In this document: positions 36,405 through 47,519 of the stretch, in pieces | How positions within the stretch are numbered: position 1 is the stretch's first letter | Layout of the letters: every line of letters begins with the position of its first letter | Source: Microcebus murinus | Taxonomy: Eukaryota; Chordata; Mammalia; Primates; Cheirogaleidae | Direction of reading: 5' to 3' | NCBI RefSeq assembly: GCF_040939455.1 | Contig: NC_134115.1 | Location: 28,112,727-28,176,726 of the forward strand | DNA: 64,000 nt | Made by a program: the position numbers and the translations under genes | The notes under the pieces: generated by a model | Told to the model about the DNA's origin: nothing | Databases searched by the model: none | Seen by the model: the letters and a program-made list of their open reading frames with translations, nothing else

Positions 36405-36975
36405 GGGCATTCTTTTGTACTCTTGCTCTACCTCTTTGTCCTCCCTCTGCTGAGATAATCATCATGATGTTCATCCAAATGCTTTGCTGTGATGATATCT
36501 CTCCACTGTTTAAACACCTGCAATGGCTTCCCATTGTCAATAAAATGAAAGTAAAATCTCTTTCCTGGCATTCAAGGCCTTTTAGAATTTGCCCTGACAC
36601 TGCTTTCTCAGCCACCTCTCTCCCTCACTTGCCCCTCACTTTGCCACCCCTGTGTCAGTGCACTGGCCTTCTCTTGACTCTGTCAAAATCATACCCAGGC
36701 TTCAATGCAGGTTACTTCTTTTGTCATGTCTTCTAGGAGCAGCAAGTGATCTCTTTTGTCTCTGAATGAACAGCTCTTTTGTGTGTGTGTGTGGAGAAGG
36801 GGGACCACTCTTACGGCATTTGACACACACTACCTTTTGTTACATCTATTTGTGATAGAAATCTCTTTCCTTTTCTTGAATGTGTGTTCCTTGAAGCTGG
36901 GAAGAGGCCATAGGGGACTTGCCATTTCGCCCGTCATACTTAATACAGGATCAAATGAATGTAAGTGCTAGATCC
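36405..36975 (+). repeat. L2 LINE
   Basis: 'gcaatggcttcccattgtca', 'tggcattcaaggccttttag' and 'gaatgtgtgttccttgaagc' follow L2 ORF2 into its 3' UTR for over 500 bp. Confidence 0.8.
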
Positions 36976-37022
36976 AAAGTTGGGTTTGTCTTAAACAGGC
37001 AAGCTCCATGAGATGCCAATCT

Positions 37023-37345
37023 CAGCCCGGCGCGGTGGCTCATGCCTGTAATCCTTGTACTCTGGGAGGCCGAGGCGGGCAGATTGCTCCAGGTCAAGAG
37101 TTCAAAACCAGCAAGAGCGAGCAAGAGCAAGACCCCATCTTCTACTATAAATAGAAATTAATTGGCCAACTAATATATATATAGAAAAAATTAGCCGGGC
37201 ATGGCGGCGCATGCCTGTAGTCCCGGCTACTCGGGAGGCTGAGGCAGGAGGATTGCTTGAGCCCAGGAGTTTGAGGTTGCTGTGAGCTAGGCTGACGCCA
37301 TGGCACTCACTCTAGCCTGGACAACAAAGCGAGACTCTGTCTCAA

Positions 37346-37388
<43 letters not shown>

Positions 37389-37392
37389 AAAG
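37023..37392 (+). mobile_element. Young strepsirrhine-type Alu SINE
   Basis: It opens 'cagcccggcgcggtggctca', keeps many CpGs ('ggccgaggcgggc', 'catggcggcgcatgcctg'), carries the strepsirrhine linker variant, and ends in an (AAAT)n tail of about 12 units. A perfect 12-bp target duplication 'agatgccaatct' lies at 37011-37022 and 37393-37404. CpG retention and perfect flanks suggest a relatively recent insertion. Confidence 0.96.
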
Positions 37393-38890
37393 AGATGCCA
37401 ATCTTTTTATATGTAGTCGCTTGTGAGCATTTTGTTTTAAAAAGCCTGGACATGTTGGGGGGGGGCGTGGTGGTGGGAAGAGAACCTGTAAAATGAAAGC
37501 TGCAAAATAGAAGTTTGTCAGCTTGGTCTGACCTGCAGATATGTTTTGTTAGCCCGTGCATTGATTTTAGAAAATATTCACCAACTTTTAAAAATTTGGA
37601 TAACTTCACTTAAACACTCTGATTTCACATAAACACACGCCTTCCTGATTATCTCAAAACATCAAACATCAAAAGATGGGGCAACCTGGGCTTGCCTTCT
37701 CACATGGCAGCCATTCACTGCGGTCGAGTGGTCTTTGCACAAGGTCTCTGCTGTCTGGTTTGCCACAGTCCTCACCAGCCCACATGCCACCTGCTTATAC
37801 TGCAGGCCTGACCCCTTCAGGAAGATCAATCTGAGACTCTGGGCATAAAGGGCGAGACAGTAGAAGCAAAGAGAACAGCAAAGTCAGGATGAAGACTGCC
37901 CAGAGCCAAGATAATCTGCAGGATGGGCACTTTTGAAAAAAAATTGCAGAGATGCTTAAAAATATTCAGATGAAGAGAAATTACAGTGAATGAGGAAAAA
38001 AGTAAAGAAGGACAAAAAGTCGTCATATCTTCCAGCATGGGATACGCTGTCAGCATTGGCAATTTATTAAGCCTGAGTAGATCACACCAGTGTCCACATG
38101 GAAAAGGAGCAAAAGAGAAAATGTTACTATTTACAGCAGAACCCAAATTCCTATTCTTGTTGGAAAGCAGCCACCAGAAGCTTCTCACTACTTGGAGAAG
38201 ACCTTGGAGTTGAGGACTGGAATGTCTTGCCATCGTGAAGAGAGACCTAGGCTTTTACAAAGTCTACCGGGGTCCAGTGACGGGCCCACAGCGATAACCC
38301 ACAAGTGATGGAGTTCTTGCCCCTGTCTTCCTCCTGTGGAGACTTTCTCCTCCAAGCCCACTTCTCTCTGAAATCGCAATCTCACCTCCCCGTCTTCCTT
38401 GCAGAGAACCAGCCTACTTGGCCACTAGGGGGCCCTGTTGCACACCAAATTCAGTTAACCATCCGCACTGGTTCACCTTGCTGCCACTTGGGAAGTCCTT
38501 AAGGACTCATTCCTGCCCTTCCACCTATATTTACTAATAAGTAACCTGGGATTATTCCAGCCTTGTCTTTAGAAATAAGAAATATTAAACAACAAACAGA
38601 TAAGAAAGTAGGGCACAATATGGAAATGTGAAAATAGCAAGACCAGGTCACGGGTAAAGGAAAACCTTTTAACTGGGTGGCCTTCTCCTAAGTCACAGGG
38701 CTCACACCTGCAGTTTGTCTCTACCTCGCTGTTTATTCTTCCCTGCTCTTCTGCCGGCCTCCTGGTTCTTCCTCCCCCTCCCCCTCCTCCCTTCCCTGTT
38801 GACAGAAGCCACAGTTAGGTCAGTGCAGGGTGGGAGGAGAAGGCAGAAAGATTTCTCCTGGGAAAAGGCCCCCATTTGCCTCTAGCTCAC

Positions 38891-39028
38891 CCAGTTCATT
38901 CCTGAAGGTGTGATCCTGTGGGAGAATGGCGTGGGAGTTCCGAATGTTTCCTCCTCCTACAAACCAGTTCACGTTGGGGTTCCAGCGGTTCACGTAGCCA
39001 CAGAGATGATTTTCTTCAAAGTCACATT
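38891..39028 (-). CDS. MAMDC2: MAMDC2 internal exon, N-terminal part of MAM domain 2
   Basis: This 138-bp exon is phase 1 at both ends. The acceptor is 'cttctgccag' and the donor 'gtgagc'. It begins with the MAM signature CDFEENHLCGY, which carries cysteines 1 and 2, then reads NRWNPNVNWFVGGG and closes at FRNELG, with the terminal Gly codon split to the next exon. The intron on its 5' side is 1668 bp; the one on its 3' side is 12.7 kb, the largest fully contained intron. A symmetric 1-1 exon of this kind begins each MAM module in this gene. Confidence 0.95.
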
Positions 39029-40696
39029 CTGGCAGAAGAGAAATAGAAACACTCTTCACGGACATGCAGTCACACCTAGGCACCCCATACTCACTGCAAA
39101 GTTTGCTCTCAGATATTCAGATGTTTCTCTCTGCCTTGGCCCACTGGAACCTTTGACCCTGGACAATATTGGCCAAGAAAAGAGACAGGTCCCGTAATGA
39201 ATCCAGATTCCAATTCATCATCGGCCTTTTGAATCGAAGTCCACTTACTAGCCATGTGGCTTGCAGCATGACTCAGCACTTCTCTTAGCCCCTGTTTCAT
39301 CATGTGTGAAATGGGGACAATGTTCCCACTGCCTAGGGCTGTTGTAAGTGTGGACAGCTCCCAGCACAGCGCCAAGCACGTGCCTGGTGCTTGGAACAAG
39401 CCGGCCATTTCTATCAGTCATCTCTTTTTCAAAGCACTGAGCAGGGTTATGCTCTTAGCACCAGGAGTTTTGTCCACCACACTTTCTTGAACCTGGTGGC
39501 CCAGTCATCCATCCCCTTCTCTCCTTATGATGAACAAGACACCTAGAGCTGAGGGGCATGTTTTCTCGATGCTAAAATCCCCTGCTTTTCTTATAAACAA
39601 GAACTTAGTCCAAATAAGTAGGGCAAGTATTTCCTAGGCTCTGGGTCCCTTCTGCAGCTACTGAGTGGAGAAGTGAGTGAAGATAAAGATCTCCTTTAGT
39701 GTCATTGTCATGTTTGCACGGGCAAGTCATTCCCCATCAACAAACTCTCTTAGTGGGAACAAGAAACTCACAAGCTGGTGCTTCCATTGTCCCCAATAAT
39801 CAAGCAATTAAATCGTGAAGCAGGATTGTACTGGTCATCCCCCACTGTCCCCTCCAGATTGACCTTGTCCTCCACTTCCTCTGGCCTCCAGAGGTTGACC
39901 TATCTGGACGGTAACGGGCTCCCCTGCCTTCCAGCTTCCTGTTGGATTTGGCCAATGGAGGGAAGAAGGAAAGTGAGTTCAGGGGTTTATTCCCCCAGCC
40001 CTCTCCCAGCCAGGTTGCCCTGGGTTGGCGAACCTTGTCAAGCAGCCCTCACCAGACAGCTACTGTTCCCAGGTTCCTCCTCCTCCTCTTCCCTTGTCTT
40101 TCAGACCTAAAGAGGGTAACAGCTCATAAATCGTCACTGTTACTACTCCTGGGTCACAGCACTGTCCCTTGCTGGTTTCCTTTATACTCACACTTTAATG
40201 AGGATGAGGTTTCCTCAAATTACTCAGGCTGAATATACCCTCTGTGCCTATCTCCCTGCCAGGATCCTCACTGGTAGAATTATCCATGTGTTTCTACATC
40301 AGCAAGGGTGTGCCAAGAGAGAAATGGGGGGAAGGAGATAATACAGCACCTGCTTTTCTGACAAATGCTACAAAAAGCTGAATTTACAGCAACCCGGAAA
40401 TTATTTTTATTAGAACATGTTGAAGTTAAGGTGGCAACTCTGAGGTTACAGTTGCTGCATCTACTTTTCTTTCATTAATCTGACCCAGTCCAGGCAAACT
40501 ATAATGAGCCTTTCTACTCTAAAGACTAACAGTATCCAGCTTTTAAGTGAACATAGCAAGAGATTTCAACTACTATGCATGACACAGCGTCTTCTATACA
40601 ATACTTGATCTTTAGGATTGATTCGATTCTCTCTGGCAACAGCAGATTTTAGACAAAGACTCACAGTCTGAGTCAATGAAAATGAAATCCACTTAC
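39029..40696 (-). other. MAMDC2 intron between MAM1 and MAM2 (1668 bp)
   Basis: It has one MIR copy (39225-39400). The rest is unassigned. Confidence 0.85.
39225..39400 (+). repeat. MIR SINE
   Basis: 'gtccacttactagccatgtg', 'tgtgaaatggggacaatgtt' and 'gggctgttgtaagtg' follow forward MIR. Confidence 0.75.
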
Positions 40697-40781
40697 CAAT
40701 ACAATAGCCAGTTGTCATCTTGATTTCAAAGAGGGCGATGCTATCTGTGTTTCCCTGTCCTAGTACACCTTCTATTAAAAT
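40697..40781 (-). CDS. MAMDC2: MAMDC2 internal exon, C-terminal part of MAM domain 1
   Basis: This 85-bp exon (28 codons + 1 base) enters in phase 0 after 'gttgtgcag' and leaves in phase 1 at 'gtaagt'. It encodes ILIEGVLGQGN through MTTGYCI. It supplies the last MAM1 beta-strand and the fourth domain cysteine (YCI). The split codon G|AA joins to the next exon to give Glu. MAM1 therefore ends only two residues before the first cysteine of MAM2 (C-I-E-C), leaving almost no linker. The intron to the preceding exon is 1259 bp. It has no Met suitable as a start and is purely internal. Confidence 0.95.
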
Positions 40782-42040
40782 CTGCACAACACAAGGGGAA
40801 GACAAAGAGTTAGAATTCAAAGCATCATGGTTCCTTGGTTCAGAATTTCAGCCATTTGTCAGGAGCTGTTGAGCAATTCAAGGCAAAACAGGATTGTTGT
40901 TTTCAGTTAATTGCTATTGGATACCAGTGTCACTGTGGACTTTACTAAAAGAATGTGCTTGTGTATGCACAAGTGCATGTGTGTGTGTGTACATAAACAC
41001 ATACATATATTCTCAGCACTCTGAGGTGAGCCAGATGTCCAAAAGAGGCTGAGTCAGCAGTCTTCTCTTCTATTGCTATCTCAACCACCACCTTCTCCAG
41101 TGCTTGTGGTAGCACCGTGGTCCTGTTTCTGGAAGCAATAGCTTTTGTCTGTGTGGTTTTAGCCCTATATTTTACAAGTATGCTAGCAGACTTAGGGTGT
41201 GATAACTGTTGGGAGGATGTAGCACAAGAGGAAACTCAGACCCCGATGCACCATCCCTCAACCAGACCGGGAGGAACTCCAAGCAGACAGAGGGTCTAGG
41301 AGAGTAAAATATTTCAAAACTTCACAAAGGAGGAGAGGGATGGGATAGGAAACTGAAAAGTGGATTAGGGATGGAGAATGTGTTCACAAAGGCTCTACTG
41401 TGTCCTCAATGACATGGTCTCAATACACATCATCCTTCATGGCCAAGTGTGTCCAGGTCCCATGCTGCTAACTTCCTTCCTCCAACCCACACTCAACGTC
41501 ACCTTACATCCTCCACCTTCTCTTTTGCTGCACTTCTCAAGGAACAGCTTCCCTCTTTGAAAAGGAAACAGAACATGTCCTTAAAGTGCCTTTCCTCTTT
41601 CAAAGTATTTTCATTTTTCCTTTTATTATAGTTAATGTTTTGTCCAAAATTTGTAGCGAAGAAACCATTAACAAGATAATATAAGCATACACCATACACA
41701 ATTCAGAAGGATGAAACAAAATTATAGGAAATGAGAATACTCCCTAAAAACCACAGAAAATCTATTTCCATTGAAGAGATTGATTTAAGCCCCATTAGGA
41801 TTCTTATCAAAGTCGCATTTAAATAGATGGGAAAGAAATCTGGGAAGAAGCTCTTTGAAGGAATAAACAAAATGTTAATTTACATTACTAATATTCTTCT
41901 ATGCCACATCTCCTATGAAACAGTGCATTCTAATGCCGGAGATAACTAACCTCAGCATCAGAAATTTTCATAACATCTTAGAATAGCAGCATAAAGCACA
42001 CATAACAAGCCCTGTGTGTTGTTCCTAAGCTCCCATCTAC
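40782..42040 (-). other. MAMDC2 intron inside MAM1 (1259 bp)
   Basis: It has a short TG/CA-rich tract at about 40975-41005 and no recognised transposon. The remainder looks unique. Confidence 0.8.
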
Positions 42041-42312
42041 CTTGAATTTCTTGGAACTGTTTTGCAGATCCAAGCTGGCTATGAGCCAGCTGTCCGAAGG
42101 TTCCTTAGCTGACCAAAGCAAGCGATCAAAGCTTTCGTCTTCAAATCTCATGTAGAGGTTCAGCCGGCTGGGATCCGCTGGAGACCCCGAAGACGTGGTT
42201 ATCTGGTAGACCAAGCGGAGACAGCTCCACTCCTCCGCCTGTAAGTCAGAACTCAGCAGAACGGCTTTCTCCCCTTGCTTGGCGAAGGAGGTGTCCACGT
42301 AAACATAGTGGC
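42041..42312 (-). CDS. MAMDC2: MAMDC2 internal exon, central part of MAM domain 1
   Basis: This is the first MAMDC2 coding exon in the window in transcript order (272 bp, 2 + 90 codons). It opens after a 'ctttgcag' acceptor with the last two bases of a Gly codon, reads HYVYVDTSFAKQGEKAV, and ends KKFK before a 'gtagat' donor in phase 0. It holds the third conserved MAM cysteine (EEWSCLRLVYQ) and a possible N-glycosylation sequon (QNSSK). The sequence is nearly the same as human MAMDC2 as I remember it. MAM domains are disulfide-bonded beta-sandwich adhesion modules of extracellular proteins, and MAMDC2 is a secreted matrix-associated protein with four of them. The first two MAM1 cysteines and the signal peptide must come from exons upstream, which I do not find up to 64000. 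Identification is firm; numbering as human exon 3 is from memory. Confidence 0.95.
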
Positions 42313-42879
42313 CTGCAAAGAGAAAGGAGCACAGGCAAGGGGTCAACCTTTTGTTTGCAACTTGGAAAAATACACAACCGGGGTCCAGTAAATCTGTGGG
42401 CAGATAGAAACATCAGAGGCATTTTGTCAGCCCACTGAAGCCTGAACACCGGGTATCGGGCCTCTTGTGAAAAAATTACAAAGTCTGGCCACACCAAGGC
42501 CACTTTCCCACATGCCAACAAGAGGCTGGAGCTGAGCAGAGCTGCCTCTGCAGAGGGAGGCATTTGGTCTACCCTTTGCCATAGTCCCCGTCACTCCCTT
42601 TAACTCCTGACGCTGGGGCCCAGTGTCTGCGGCCACAGAGCACACTGCCTTCACCTCCTTGGCCCTTGGCGAGTGAACTTGTCATCAGAATCCAGAGGGT
42701 CAGCATGAGCAGGCAACACCCACGCCCGAAGTGAGCATCACTCAGCGCGCTCACACTCCTTTCATAGCTCCCTCGTAGCTAATGATTCAGCCCACCTTGA
42801 ACTTGCATCACTATAGTAGGCAGATGTGTACAGTAGATTGGATCTTGGGGGCTGGGCAGACAAAGTTCATTGTAAGCTT

Positions 42880-42896
42880 TTTTTTTTTTTTTTTTA
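42880..42896 (+). repeat. Poly-T run
   Basis: About 17 consecutive T with no Alu or L1 body on either side; on the transcript strand it is an A-run. Confidence 0.8.
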
Positions 42897-44247
42897 AGTA
42901 TAAGACTCCCTTCCGTAGACTCTTCTATGACCAGATTTCATAGTTCTGATAACTAAATGAGAAAAAACATGTGCAAAACACGTAGCATAGGGCAGGGAAG
43001 GCCGTGGACACTCTGGGGCTGACAATTATCATTTCCTTCTCCTCCATCCCCTCCTCCCTTTCTCCTCCTCTTCCTTCCCCTCCCCCTATATCCTCCCAAT
43101 ATTGACAAGTGGTGCTCTGTCGGCTGCACCAGGATGTGCAACAACATATCTATAAAGAAAAGGGAAGCACTGAAGCTAAGAGCCCTCACTGGAGCCTTCT
43201 AGACCTAGCTCTGGCCACCTGCTGTCCTATCAGTGATCTGGACACCTACAGGTCTGTGGGAGACCCCTGGGCCTTTCTGGCCTGCAGACTCTAATGCTTG
43301 CTCAGTCGTCCCCACGTTCATGGCCAGCATCTAACCTGCTATCTTCCAGCCTGGGGCTGCCCACCCCACCGCTTGCACGCTGGGCTCCCCAAAGCTAATC
43401 TGTTACTAGAAAGGCCCTCAAACGCCTCTTTGTTTTGCTCAATGTTCTTCAGCCCCTCCTCCCACACTTGTTGTCCTAAATTCCCATCCCAGCCCGGATC
43501 CTTATCTCCGTGGCCAGTAGCGACAGGCCAGCTGCAGCTCAGCCGATGACCATCCTCGCATTTGGAACGCAGTTAGGACATTGTCTCCAGGGAGCCACGC
43601 TTGCTGGCTGACGGGTTTCAAGACTGAGATCTATCTCTAGCTGGCAATCTTCTTCACATAGCAACTGCCGCTGGGTACAAATAGCAACCGCTTCTCGGTG
43701 CCAACTCAGGGACCCTTGCGGAGAAATCTGGCCCTCGCGGCAATTGCCACCACCACCACTACCTCCTGCGTCCAGCCAGCACTCGCTACCCAGGCCCCGG
43801 CACTGTTCTAAGTGCTGCACACACGTTCCCAGCCCAGGGAACTGTTGGATTTTACAGTCCGAAGTCGGGGCCTGCTCACCAACCCACTCTGAATACAAGT
43901 GCTACTTCACTGTGACACGAGGAAATGCATTAGTGCCATCCTCCTTTCCTTACTTTTTGCTAAGGGACTGTAAGCAGGCTGGTAGTGGGGTGGGGTGAAG
44001 ATAAGATTGGGGGAGATCTCGTGAGCACTGCAAACCTTTTCTGAGTGAGTAGAGAGCTGGGACATGGGGAATAAAAGATGAAAGACACAAAGAAAGTCTG
44101 CACTGCGACCTATCACCATTCACACCAAATGCCAACTTAGCTGCCACGCAAGGAGATCCAGTTCTCCCCAGGCACTTCCTCAGTTTCCCCCGTTCTTCCC
44201 CTCCCTCTTTCTTTTCCCATTCTTGAAGGGAACAACCCAAAACAGTG

Positions 44248-44452
44248 CTCTTAAACCTGAGCCCAGAGTCATCTGTAGGGCTTGTTCAGATCGCCGGGCT
44301 CATCCCTAGAGTGTCCGACCCAGTAGGTCCTGGGGTGACACCACGTTTCTAACCGATCACATGCCTGGGAAGTTCAACTGCATGCCTGGGAAATTCCAGG
44401 TGACGCTGACGCCGCTGGTGTGGGCCGTGCTTTGATCATTGTAACGTATGAC
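44248..44452. repeat. MER5A hAT MITE
   Basis: 'cagagtcatctgtagggctt', 'gacccagtaggtcctggggt' and 'ccaggtgacgctgacgccgc' follow the MER5A consensus along most of its length. Confidence 0.75.
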
Positions 44453-45469
44453 AGAGAAACAGGGCTCATTCTCTAGGCACTTCTCGTCTACCAAAGAAAG
44501 AGCAGCTCCTGGAGCATGGAAATGCGGCAGGAGACAGTTCTACTTAATTCAAACCGAAGTAAATGTGTGTAGGAGCAGGCTCACAGCGTCCATATGCTAG
44601 TGATTATTTTGACTTTTTAGTGAATGCCATAAAAAATACCTCTCTTGACATTCTGCCTCACTAGATCAGATTTTACTATAAGCATATGCTAATGTTCTCT
44701 TGTCAAGAACCTTTGAGAGCATGCACTATATAAAATGTATTACTTAAAATACTTTCATATTATACTGTATGATGAAAGTTGGTGCTATTTATTGAGTGAT
44801 GTTGACATCTCAGCCATAAATGTCAGCTATTTCAAAATATTGGTATTTTGCATTTAAATTACAGACCTCGAATTCGTTTTTAGGTTATGCATGTGAATGT
44901 GCCTATTAGCTGCATTTCAGTTCATCCAAAGATTTATCTACCCAGCTGATTTTGCATCCACTTAGAAGAATAATGCATTTTCCTAGATCCAATAATTAGC
45001 CCAATCACTGCCCACCTCCACTACCACTGCCAAGTTCAAGATACATTTTCTAAATTAATCACTACGTTTTTCATGCCTAGCCTGAGTATAGCTTCAGAAT
45101 CCTTCTAAACACAGTGTTGCATGTAGCCACTGCCAGTCAATCTGAGTTGGCACTTAAGTGGAAACTATTTATTCTCCTTGCTTGTAGCTTCAGTATAAGA
45201 GTATATTTTGTGGTCATATTATAGCTAAATTGAACTATAGGGAATATGGTATATTTCAAAGAAGTTTAAGAAAATAAATACAGAATGATGAAGATACTGA
45301 TATCAAGGATGGTGACTTTCCTTGCCCTGTCACTAATAAAATTGCTATTCTAAAACAAATTTGTGAGTTGTTTCCTCTTACTTTATTAAAAGGAGTCATC
45401 TTACCACTGAGTGAGTTAATGAAGTTTTGTGCGTGGAATATTTCATTTATTTCATCCTAATGTGATTGT

Positions 45470-45598
45470 CATTTGGAAGTTAACCTTGGACATAATTCAC
45501 ATACCATAAAATCCACCCTTTTAATACAATTCAGTGGTTTTTTGCATATTCATAAAGTTGTACACCATCACCACTATCTAATCCCAGAAAATTTTCTT
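45470..45598 (-). repeat. L1M 3'-UTR, first part
   Basis: 'gacataattcacataccata' and 'gttgtacaccatcaccacta' are reverse-oriented L1M 3' UTR. It is interrupted by a younger L1 and resumes at 47520. Confidence 0.75.
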
Positions 45599-47519
45599 TT
45601 TTTAAAATTTTAATAGATTTGTGGAATACAAATGGTTCTTTTGTTACATGGATGAATTGTATAGTGGAGAAGTAGGCTTTAGTGTAACATCACCTGAATA
45701 GTGTTATGTTGTGCTCAATAGGTAATTTTTCATCCTGCACCCCCCTTCCACCCTTCCCCTTGTGAGTCTCCAATGTCTATAATGTCATTCTGTATGACCA
45801 TGCATACCACTGCTTAGCTTCCACTTATAATTGAGAACATGAAATATTTGGTTTTCTGTTCTTCCTGGGTTACTTCACTTAGGCTAATGGCCTCCAGTTC
45901 CATTTAAATTGCTGTAAAAGACATTATTTCATTCTTTTCCATGACTAAGTAGTATTCCATGGTGTGTGTGCATGTGTGCACACACACACACATGCACACA
46001 CATCACATTTTCTTTATCTATTCATCAGTTGATAGGCACTTGGTTCCTTATATTTGTAATTGTGAATTGTGTTGTGGTAAACATATGAGTGCAGGTGTAT
46101 TTTTTATAAAATGACTTCTTTTCCTTTAGGTAGATCCCCAGTAGTGAGATTATTGAATCGAATGGTAAAAATACTTTTAGTTCTTTGAGAAATCTCTATA
46201 TTTTTTCCATAGAGGTTGTCCTAATTTACATTCCCAGCAACAATGTATTACATTCCCTCTTCACTGCTTCTATGATACCAGTATCTATTGTTTTTTGGCT
46301 TTTTGTTAATGGCCATTCTGACAGGGGTAAGGTGGTATCTCATTGTGGTTTTAATATACATTTCCCTGATGACTGGTGATGTTGACCATTTTTCATATGT
46401 TTGTTGGTCATTTGTTTCTCTTCTTTTGAAAAATGTTCATGTTGTCGGTCCACTTTCTAATGGGATTATTATCTGCTGATTTGCTCATATTAGCCCCTGT
46501 TGGATGTATAGCTTGTGAATATTTTCTCCCATAGTCTATTTACTCTGTTGAACCATCCTTATATCCTTGAGTTGAAACCCACTTGATTGTGGTGACTTAT
46601 CTTTTTGATGTACTCGGATCTGGTTTGTTGAAGATTTTTCCATCTGTGTTCATCAAGAATATAGGTCTGTAGGGTTTTTTGTTGTGTCTTCTCCTGTCTT
46701 TGGTATCAGGATGATACTGGCTTTATAGAATGAGTTAGGGAAGAGTACCTCCTTCTTGATCTTTTGGAATAGTTTCAATAGGATTGGTACCAGTTTTTTG
46801 TCAATCTGGTAGAATTCAGATGTGAATCCATTTGGTCCTGGGCTTTTTTTAGCTTGGAGATTTTTTATTACTGATTTAATGTTGCTAGTCATTATTGGTT
46901 TATTCAGTATTTCTATTTCTTCCTGATTCAAGCGTGAGAGATTGTATGTTTCCAGGAATTTATCCATTTTCTCTAGATTTTCTAGCGTGCATGCATAGGG
47001 ATTTTAAAAGTAGTCTCAGATGATTTTTTGTACTCTGTGGTATCAGTTGTAATATCTCCTTTTTCATTTCTGATTGAGATTATTTGAATCCTCCCTCTTC
47101 TCTTTTTGGTTGATCTAAGTAGTGGTCTACCAATTTTATCTCCTCAAAAAACCAACCCTTTGTTTCATTGATCCTTTGTAATTTTTTTTTTGTCTCAATT
47201 TCATTTAGTTATGCTCTGATCTTTGACATTTCTAGTCTTCTGCTAAGTTTGGGTTTGCTTTGTTCTCATTTTTCTTGTTCCTTGAGGTGTGACGTTAGAT
47301 TGTTAATTTGTGATCATTTGTCTTCATGTAGGTGTTTAGTGTTATAAACTTCCTTCTGAGCACCTTGCTATATCCCCGAGATTTTGATATAATAGCTTGT
47401 GTTATTATTATTCATTTTGAAAATTTAAAAATTTCCATCTTAATTTCATAGTTGACCCAAACACCATTCAGCAGCAGCAAGTTGTTTAATTTCCATGACT
47501 GTATAGTTTTGAGAGTTCC
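45599..47519 (-). mobile_element. L1 inserted into an older L1, internally deleted
   Basis: It starts with a T-rich (reverse poly-A) end, then reverse 3' UTR, the ORF2 C-terminal region, and at about 46540 jumps to the reverse-transcriptase region, so an internal ORF2 segment is missing. It is 5'-truncated near 47519. A CA/TG tract sits at about 45962-46008. Confidence 0.8.
46653..46967 (-). pseudogene. L1 ORF2 reverse-transcriptase fragment
   Basis: An open stretch of 104 codons on the minus strand matches the L1 ORF2 reverse-transcriptase domain, with landmarks [15 protein letters not shown] and [14 protein letters not shown]. It lacks the catalytic FADD motif, the endonuclease domain and the C-terminal part. 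It is a dead piece of the L1 at 45599-47519 and not a host gene. Confidence 0.85.

Larger units (their letters stand above)
26168..38890 (-). other. MAMDC2 large intron inside MAM2 (12723 bp)
   Basis: This is the longest complete intron. It holds L1M, MIR, MLT1, two Alus and several L2 pieces. The unassigned parts are mainly 27020-27955, 28880-30120, 30220-34220, 35515-36400 and 37405-38890. 34955-35055 is purine-rich (GA) and 33955-34005 is TG-rich. 38770-38800 is a C/T-rich tract. I see no second gene. Confidence 0.8.

Noticed and set aside
46185..46479. Hydrophobic plus-strand frames resembling membrane proteins
   Set aside because: They are antisense readings of L1 ORF2, which are often T-rich and hydrophobic.
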